A DNA stretch of 64,000 bases from Impatiens glandulifera (taxonomy: Eukaryota > Streptophyta > Magnoliopsida > Ericales > Balsaminaceae), in assembly GCF_907164915.1 (NCBI RefSeq), contig NC_061868.1, positions 32,764,439 through 32,828,438 on the forward strand, written 5' to 3'. This document shows positions 60,780 through 64,000 of the stretch, piece by piece. Positions within the stretch are counted from its first letter, which is position 1. Every line of letters begins with the position of its first letter. The notes beneath the pieces are model-generated. The model was not told where the DNA came from, ran no database searches, and saw only the letters and a program-made list of their open reading frames with translations. The position numbers and the translations under genes were made by a program.

Positions 60780-60965
60780 TGGGGCGTGGGGTTGGTGTGG
60801 AACGTGGAGGTGAGGCATGGGGGTTGTGCGTGGGGCGTGGGCTTGGGCGTGTGGTTGGCGTGAGGGTTGTGCATGGGGGTGGGTGAGTGCGTGGGCGTGG
60901 GTGTGGGCGTGGGCTTGGGCGTGGGGTTGGGCGTGGAGCGTGGGCTTGGGCGTGGGTGGGGCGTG
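60780..60965. repeat. G-rich minisatellite GGCGTGGG(CTT), left arm
   Basis: About 185 bp made of GGCGTGGG, GGCTTGGGCGTG and similar 6-12 bp words, strongly G-rich on the plus strand with runs of three or four G. An inverted counterpart is at 62225-62390. ORFs here are repeat by-products. Confidence 0.88.
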
Positions 60966-61031
60966 GATTCAATTGCAATTCAATTGCGTATCACGCAATA
61001 TGTAAAACTAATTTAATAAATTCATTAATAA

Positions 61032-61104
61032 GCGTGGATAGCTCAGTTGGTAGAGCGTTAGACTAAAGATTTGAAGGTCAGGTGTTCAATCCACTTTCAT
61101 TGCA
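61032..61104 (+). tRNA. tRNA-Phe-like sequence, left arm (anticodon AAA, degenerate)
   Basis: 73 nt: acceptor GCGTGGA/TCATTGC with two mismatches, D arm GCTC...GAGC, anticodon stem TTAGA/TTTGA with loop CTAAAGA, and T arm AGGTG...CACTT. It matches plant tRNA-Phe(GAA) closely, but the anticodon reads AAA and the acceptor stem is weakened. The A box (TAGCTCAGTTGG) and B box (GTTCAATCC) are largely intact. Probably a pseudogene. Confidence 0.75.
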
Positions 61105-61265
61105 AAAGTATTTTTTTTTTCTATTGGAAATTTTAAACAAACCATGTGACATCTCTGATAAAACAGAGTGATGATATATATAAGCATTGAAATGATTTTG
61201 ATATGTATGAATTATTCTTTCAAAAGGACAAGTGTGCAATTTGATTTAAATTGGATTTTGTCATT

Positions 61266-61456
61266 TATTCGTGAATTGATATATTTTGAAGCTGTAACAT
61301 ATATGGGTATGTAAGACTGATGTTATGTTGTTTTCTATGCTTATTTCATATGTGTACCTAATGCTACTTTGTTTCCTCTGTATTATTTGTTATTTCGTAT
61401 GCTTAAGGTACGACTTTTGTGGTATTAATTTTCCACTTATATTTTTTGTTGGTTAG
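61266..61456 (+). other. Intron-like sequence 5' of the CBP20 exon fragment
   Basis: T-rich sequence ending in a pyrimidine tract and a TTAG acceptor directly before the CBP20-like coding stretch, consistent with genomic (not cDNA) capture. Confidence 0.6.
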
Positions 61457-61610
61457 GATCCTAGCAAACTATCGGCACATCGAGATAGGAAATTTTCAGG
61501 AACTTAGGAAAAATTTGATGAGGCACTACAAACGTCTACTACTGTTTATGTTGGGAACATGTCATTTTACACCACCGAAGAGCAAGTTTATGAGTTGTTC
61601 TCCCGAGCTG
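61457..61610 (+). pseudogene. CBP20: Nuclear cap-binding protein subunit 2 (CBP20) exon fragment
   Basis: Translation from GAT at 61457 gives SKLSAHRDRKFSGT, a stop, then [20 protein letters not shown] and [14 protein letters not shown]. This is the N-terminal region and RNP2 strand of the CBP20 RRM, very close to the plant protein as I remember it. CBP20 binds the m7G cap with CBP80 in the nucleus. Only this exon piece is present; the RNP1 part (the GFCFV region) is missing. A TAG at 61505-61507 replaces the expected glutamine codon. The frame departs from CBP20 after 61610, where an intron or breakpoint begins. Confidence 0.88.
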
Positions 61611-61964
61611 TTCTCCTTGCGGCTTTTACTTTGTCCTGTAAGAATTGTTGACATTATATATGTTGGTATTAGATATGAACCCTTTAACCATCTTCTTTAT
61701 TTATTCCCCATTTTCTTGACTAGATATTTTACATATTTGAATAGCATGTTTGGTATGATCCAAAATTGAAAGCACTCACATACATCAACATTCATAAATA
61801 TGTTATGCGTATGATGGCTAACAAGAACCCTTAATTACTCATATATTCTGTGATTTGTTAAATGGTATTGAAAGTTGGCATTTGTTGATCAATGTGACCT
61901 GCATTAGTCATAGATGAGTAGGAGAATAATATATGAGATGATATCAAAACATAAATTGACAAAA
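61611..61964. other. Loop sequence 3' of the CBP20 fragment
   Basis: T-rich, intron-like, no recognisable coding. It probably belongs to the captured CBP20 intron up to the right arm, which begins near 61965. Confidence 0.5.
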
Positions 61965-62087
61965 TTCAATTTAAATCAAATTGCACACACAACCCTTTTG
62001 AAAGAATAATTCATACATATCAAAATCATTTCAATGCTTATATATATCATCACTCTATTTAAAATTTCCAATAGAAAAAAAGACTTT

Positions 62088-62160
62088 TGCGATGAAGGTG
62101 GATCAAACACCTGACCTTCAAATCTTCAGTCTGACGCTCTACCAACTGAGCTATCCACAC
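62088..62160 (-). tRNA. tRNA-Phe(GAA)-like sequence, right arm
   Basis: 73 nt on the minus strand: GTGTGGA/TCATCGC acceptor with two mismatches and one wobble, intact D arm, anticodon loop CTGAAGA with anticodon GAA, and T arm AGGTG...CACCT. It is the inverted counterpart of 61032-61104 and closer to a normal tRNA-Phe in its anticodon. Mispaired acceptor bases make charging doubtful. Confidence 0.78.
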
Positions 62161-62224
62161 TTATTAATAAGTTTATTAAATTAGTTTTACATATTGTATG
62201 GTACACAATTGAGTTGTAATTGAA

Positions 62225-62390
62225 TCCACGCCCCATGCCCCATCCACGCCCAAGCCCACACTCCACGCCCAAGCCCAAGCCCACGCCCCGCGCCCCACTC
62301 CCACGCCCCATCCACGCCCAAGCCCAAACCCACACACTACCCCACGCCCCACACATAATCCCAACGCCTCACCCCCACAATCTATGCCCC
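62225..62390. repeat. G-rich minisatellite, right arm (C-rich on the plus strand)
   Basis: The inverse of the 60780-60965 array: CCACGCCCAAGCCC-type words. Unit order differs from the left arm, so the arrays have changed independently. Confidence 0.88.
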
Positions 62391-63036
62391 ATTCACAAAC
62401 CATTCAGATTAAACTATACCTGATAATCCTCCTTAATGTCTTCCTATGTCCTTATGACCCTAATACCAAGCTGCTGATAAACTAGTAATTTCTGAAATGA
62501 AGCAATCCCAAACTAGTAATTTCTGAAATGAAGCAATCCCAAGCCAGTTTCTGCATTCAGGTTTGTTCAGCATTCAGGCCTGTGAAAAAGGAAATAGAAT
62601 GTAAACTAGTTTCCAACAATAGAAAGAGGAAGGAAATAGAATTTGAAAGAACCTGTAGGCAGAAGATGCATCGTGGCTCAGCGTAAGTAAATAGAAGGAG
62701 AAGAAAAAAGGTCGTAACGACGAATACTGGACGGATACTGGGAGAGCTATTTTCTTTGGGCTCGAGGGAGCAATGACGGCTGGGGCTGGAGCATCGTTTG
62801 CCAGGGAAGAGAGGGGGAGAAATCGTGAAGGAAGAAACTGTCGCCGGGGAAGAGAGGGGGAGAAAACGGGAAGGAAGAAATGGGGGAAAATGAAAAGGAA
62901 AAGGAAGAGGAAGAAGAAAAAGAAAAAGAAAAAAAAAGGGTAAAAGTGTTCAAAATGTAAAAAAAAAGGTTAAAAATAAAAATGAAAATTTCTGAAGTTA
63001 GTTGTGGGAATGACCCTCATTTGATCAAATTTCCCT

Positions 63037-63540
63037 TTGTCACTTAAACTCACTAATTCTGAAATTTTTTAAAATATTATAATAAGAAACTATAACTTGT
63101 AAAATTTATCAAATATAAATTAATCATTTTAATTTCTGAACTATCTTAGTATATTTTGAAATATTATATTATTTATGATTTAACCATTTAATTAGCTAAC
63201 ATGTCATATAATAATAATAATGTTTAACTTCAAATCATCGATCTTTGCACACAACAAACGATTTATTTTACAAGTCTAGTTTTTAATTCGTGGGTTGATT
63301 TGGACATGAACCGATTAAATTTAAAAATAATATATATAAATCTTGAACTTATGAACAATTCAACCAAATAATATAATGTATAACTAATAATTATGTACTA
63401 AATATTTTAATTACAAATAATTAAAAATTATTTATTGTTTGTATAACCTTATCTTTCTTCCATTTTGTTTAATTTTCCAGTTTTTTATTTTAATAAAATG
63501 TATACTTATTTAACAATAATATATATATATATATATATAT
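63037..63540. repeat. Duplicated block, copy B, right part
   Basis: From GTCACTTAAACTC this follows copy A 13970-14459. It ends in a (TA)n tract (63521-63540), the same tract in which the pararetrovirus sits in copy A. Confidence 0.88.
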
Positions 63541-64000
63541 AATCTTTACACTATATAAATAGACCAAAGTCAAAATATTAATGTTTTGACCTGGTGAATT
63601 CATCAACGGTGGTTACACGAATACTATTCATAACAAAGTCTTAACATTCAACTATATTATAGCTTATAAATAGAATTTGAAGAGGGACAATGAATTTTTA
63701 CGTCATATAGAAATGTCTGTCAATTAATTATAATACTTAACTTTAATTTAATGTTTCACAATGTCCAAAACGCCAAAACCGTGGCTAAACATGACTTATC
63801 AGGAACACAAAATTAAAGTACCATTTTATAAAAGGGCCTGACACTTCATATCCAACCTTGATATCCATTCAAAATTCTATGATAGGCTATAATTATTTAT
63901 TAATTAATTTTTTAGGTAGGGTAGTTTGATATAAAGTCTTTTTTCATTTCTTCAATGTATGCAGATATCATTTGTTCTATTGATTAGTTCTCTGGCCTCA
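63541..64000. other. No feature recognised
   Basis: AT-rich sequence beyond the duplicated part. No ORF, RNA gene or repeat family recognised. Confidence 0.6.

Larger units (their letters stand above)
60210..63035. mobile_element. MULE-like long inverted-repeat element with tRNA-Phe arms and a captured CBP20 fragment
   Basis: Copy A (13970) shows the empty site. The left edge is GGGAAACTAACC and the right edge inverted is GGGAAATTTGATC. The flanks are CTTGTCAC and TTTGTCAC, an 8-bp duplication with one mismatch; MULEs usually make 9 bp and hAT elements 8. The arms (about 60210-61265 and 61965-63035) are inverted homologues with gaps, sharing TTTTTATTTTTAACC, a pyrimidine-rich block, the G-rich minisatellite, a tRNA-Phe sequence and about 160 bp beyond it. 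The loop holds a CBP20 exon. No transposase is encoded. Confidence 0.85.

Noticed and set aside
60817..61005. Trp/Gly/Ala-rich small ORFs, and their counterparts at 62126-62403
   Set aside because: Direct translations of the GGCGTGGG minisatellite.

Overview
The window is plant nuclear DNA, from a eudicot. It is AT-rich, has no operon structure, and is mostly transposable elements in nested and broken states: Ty3/gypsy, Ty1/copia, LINE, SINE, CACTA, a MULE-like element and an endogenous pararetrovirus. The only substantial host gene is a lectin receptor-like kinase of the ZmPK1 type. An extra ORF downstream of pol in one copia element resembles ORFs I recall from Lamiales genomes, so an asterid is possible, but that is a weak guess.

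Layout. 1-4521 is the 3' part of a chromovirus-type gypsy element. 4522-14459 is copy A of a duplicated block, interrupted by a deletion-derivative copia element (8553-12225, TSD ATATC). 14460-20940 is a decayed caulimovirid copy on the minus strand, sitting in TA repeats and itself carrying a 5'-truncated LINE (18235-20016). 21340-30240 is a degraded minus-strand copia element with palindromic tandem repeats in its LTRs. 30241-32115 holds a LINE RT fragment and a CACTA (TNP2) transposase fragment. 32116-35100 is repeat-like and AT-rich.

35165-37557 is the receptor kinase, with one in-frame stop and one frameshift. A complete short-LTR copia element (37558-42231, TSD AAACT) landed in its last codons, so the present stop codon is read from the LTR. 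42273-47442 is AT-rich DNA with fold-back elements. 47448-52607 is a cluster of insertions with clean target duplications: a copia-family solo LTR (AGGAC), a CACTA element (GTT), a gypsy-like solo LTR (GTAGG) and a tRNA-derived SINE (16-bp TSD). 52624-54404 is T-rich degenerate repeat. 54405-63540 is copy B of the duplicated block, lacking the gypsy, copia and pararetrovirus insertions of copy A but carrying its own 2.8-kb inverted-repeat element (60210-63035).

The most unusual object is that last element. It has MULE-like termini, a tRNA-Phe-like sequence in each inverted arm, a G-rich GGCGTGGG minisatellite in each arm, and in its loop an exon fragment of the nuclear cap-binding protein CBP20. 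The two copies of the duplicated block serve as mutual empty-site controls, which allows element boundaries to be placed to the base by eye. They also share a short conserved reading frame that looks like a first exon of an unidentified gene. I computed no percent identities; all similarity statements are from reading the sequence.
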